NCBI GenBank assembly: GCA_900548275.1
Contig: URJY01000016.1
Location: 1 to 42,128 of the forward strand
DNA from: an uncultured Opitutales bacterium
GTDB lineage: Bacteria > Verrucomicrobiota > Verrucomicrobiia > Opitutales > Intestinicryptomonadaceae
DNA length: 42,128 nt
Direction of reading: 5' to 3'
Part shown: positions 41,096 to 42,128 of the stretch, in pieces
Layout: the number at the start of each line of letters is the position of its first letter
How positions within the stretch are numbered: position 1 is the first letter of the stretch
The notes under the pieces: generated by a model
What the model was told of the DNA's origin: nothing
Database searches by the model: none
What the model saw: only the letters and a program-made list of their open reading frames with translations
Program-made: the position numbers and the translations under genes

Positions 41096-42128
41096 ATGAA
41101 GAAGAATCTGCTTTTTGCTTTGTCGTCGTTGTGCGCTCTTGCGGCATCGGCGGCTGTCGAAGTTGCGGGCGGTAGCGGCACGCCGGCTAACTTGAACGAC
41201 GAACAATACCGCAATCAGGATGTCATTTTGCTTCCGAGTACGGAAAGTCCGGCTCAGGGGGCGTATTTTTCGGGCGATACCGCAAGCACCACAACGGGTA
41301 CAACGCTCAAGTCGATGACAGTAAAACCGTCGGAGGAAGGTCCGCGCGAATGGGTTCTGTCTCGCAATATCACGCTCGACGCAAACGGTTCCGAAAGCGA
41401 CTACATTCTCGACATGGGCACGAAAAAGACGACCTATTGGTTGCCGACCTCGGGTTGGTTTACAATCGACAACACGGGTGCAAGTACCGCGCCCGTAAAG
41501 GTAAGATTCGGCGAATTCCTCTTCCAAAACGGCGCAAACTCGTTCTTCAATTTCTATACCGACGCCGAAGTCTCGGGCACGTCGCTTTCGCTCGGCTCGG
41601 GCAACGGCCACGAGGGTAAGCTCACAATGCGCATAGGCAACAGCGCGCTCGGCAAAACCGCAAATGTCGTCTACGGCGTCGGCACGACATCGTTCCTGAA
41701 ACAGGCTTCGCTCAATGTCCAACGCGGCTCGTCGCTTACGGTCGCGCAGGGGGCGGTTCTTTCGTTCGCAAACACTTCAACGTTCGATTTGGCGGGCACG
41801 CTCAAGTACGAAAATACTTCGTCGTTTCTGGAAATCGCGGGCAATATGACCATCGCGGAAACCGGCAGCGCGGTAGACTTGGCAATCGAGGGCTTCGCAA
41901 ACGAAAAAGTTTTCTTCGACAGCGACGGTTGGTGGAACAGCGCAAAAATCACCGCAACCGACGGCTCGAAGACATATACAAAAGAACAGCTCGAACTTGT
42001 AGCCACGACGGGCGAAATGACATCGCAGGGCAAATACGTTCTCTCGCTGGTAACAGTCCCCGAACCTTCAACCTACGCCGCGATTTTGGGGGCGATTGCG
42101 ATTGCTTTTGCATTGAAGCGCAAGGCTG
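41096..42128 (+). CDS. PEP-CTERM sorted surface protein with autotransporter-like repeats (3' end cut)
   Basis: An open frame runs from the ATG at 41096 (AAGGA 7 nt before it) to the window edge without a stop. The Sec signal is MKKNLLFALSSLCALAASA. A Ser/Thr/Gly-rich beta-strand passenger (about 20-320) follows, with repeats like those of autotransporter-type barrels and pectin-lyase-like folds (LSRNITLDANG, LQRG-type strands, FDLAGTLKYENTSSFLEIAGN). The C-terminus is a PEP-CTERM sorting tag: VPEPSTYAAILG, a hydrophobic helix and basic KRKA. This implies processing by an exosortase and attachment to the cell surface or export with a polysaccharide. No exosortase gene is visible. About 344 residues are in the window, and the stop is probably only a few codons beyond. 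Confidence 0.85.
   Translation, partial: MKKNLLFALSSLCALAASAAVEVAGGSGTPANLNDEQYRNQDVILLPSTESPAQGAYFSGDTASTTTGTTLKSMTVKPSEEGPREWVLSRNITLDANGSESDYILDMGTKKTTYWLPTSGWFTIDNTGASTAPVKVRFGEFLFQNGANSFFNFYTDAEVSGTSLSLGSGNGHEGKLTMRIGNSALGKTANVVYGVGTTSFLKQASLNVQRGSSLTVAQGAVLSFANTSTFDLAGTLKYENTSSFLEIAGNMTIAETGSAVDLAIEGFANEKVFFDSDGWWNSAKITATDGSKTYTKEQLELVATTGEMTSQGKYVLSLVTVPEPSTYAAILGAIAIAFALKRKA

Noticed and set aside
1..42128. CRISPR array, tRNA or rRNA genes, transposase or integrase
   Set aside because: No regularly spaced repeats, no cloverleaf-like sequence, no rRNA-like conserved blocks and no recombinase motifs were seen; repeats present are isolated inverted or direct repeats.

Overview
The window is GC-rich chromosomal DNA, almost certainly from a member of the Verrucomicrobiota. 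An Opitutales-like, possibly gut-associated lineage fits best. The evidence is a PEP-CTERM surface protein, a methionyl-tRNA synthetase that has lost its zinc-knuckle cysteines, Tat-exported Gfo/Idh/MocA and xylose-isomerase-like proteins, a di-heme HzsA-related protein, a squalene-hopene cyclase, and mostly weak Shine-Dalgarno sequences. The taxonomic call is an inference from gene content and style; there is no rRNA or tRNA gene here to anchor it. Twenty-nine protein genes are annotated, one of them cut by the right edge.

Layout. 61-4752 (minus): two tandem PilB/GspE ATPases and a PilC/GspF platform protein of a type IV pilus or type II secretion machine. 4932-6710: a lipoprotein resembling GH129/GH101 alpha-N-acetylgalactosaminidases. 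6875-10601: a tight metG-thiC-(C_GCAxxG_C_C) operon. 10752-15671: carbohydrate genes, namely a secreted beta-helix protein, a Tat-type TIM-barrel isomerase and a convergent Tat-type oxidoreductase. 15868-16605: an unrecognised membrane protein. 16794-22864: a complete RND efflux operon (adaptor, pump, TolC-like channel) behind an operator-like palindrome. 22928-29560: two paralogous PfkB sugar kinases flanking a di-heme HzsA-related protein (minus strand) and a squalene-hopene cyclase that overlaps the second kinase. 29616-30575 (minus): a polyprenyl-phosphate-type glycosyltransferase. 30726-33561: an isolated phage-like trio (tail-fibre-like protein, small protein, holin-like protein) containing a 206-bp nested inverted-repeat element and ending in a very long hairpin. 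33709-40227 (minus): thiol peroxidase, two chemoreceptors, a uracil-DNA glycosylase and a stand-alone CoaC, packed with 4-bp overlaps or short gaps. 40275-41018: RsmE. 41096 to the right edge: a PEP-CTERM protein.

How the genes fit together. Most are housekeeping or envelope functions: pili or secretion, efflux, hopanoid lipid synthesis, surface glycan work and sensing. Convergent gene pairs are mostly separated by clear bidirectional hairpin terminators (14290, 23840, 29579, 33574). No CRISPR array, tRNA, rRNA, transposase, integrase or reverse transcriptase was seen.

The items most worth following up are the orphan phage-like module with its leaderless promoter and nested inverted repeat, the uracil-DNA glycosylase lacking the usual Fe-S cysteines, the HzsA-related di-heme protein beside the hopanoid/kinase genes, and the GH129-like lipoprotein. 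I did not find a clearly new multi-gene defence or mobile system.
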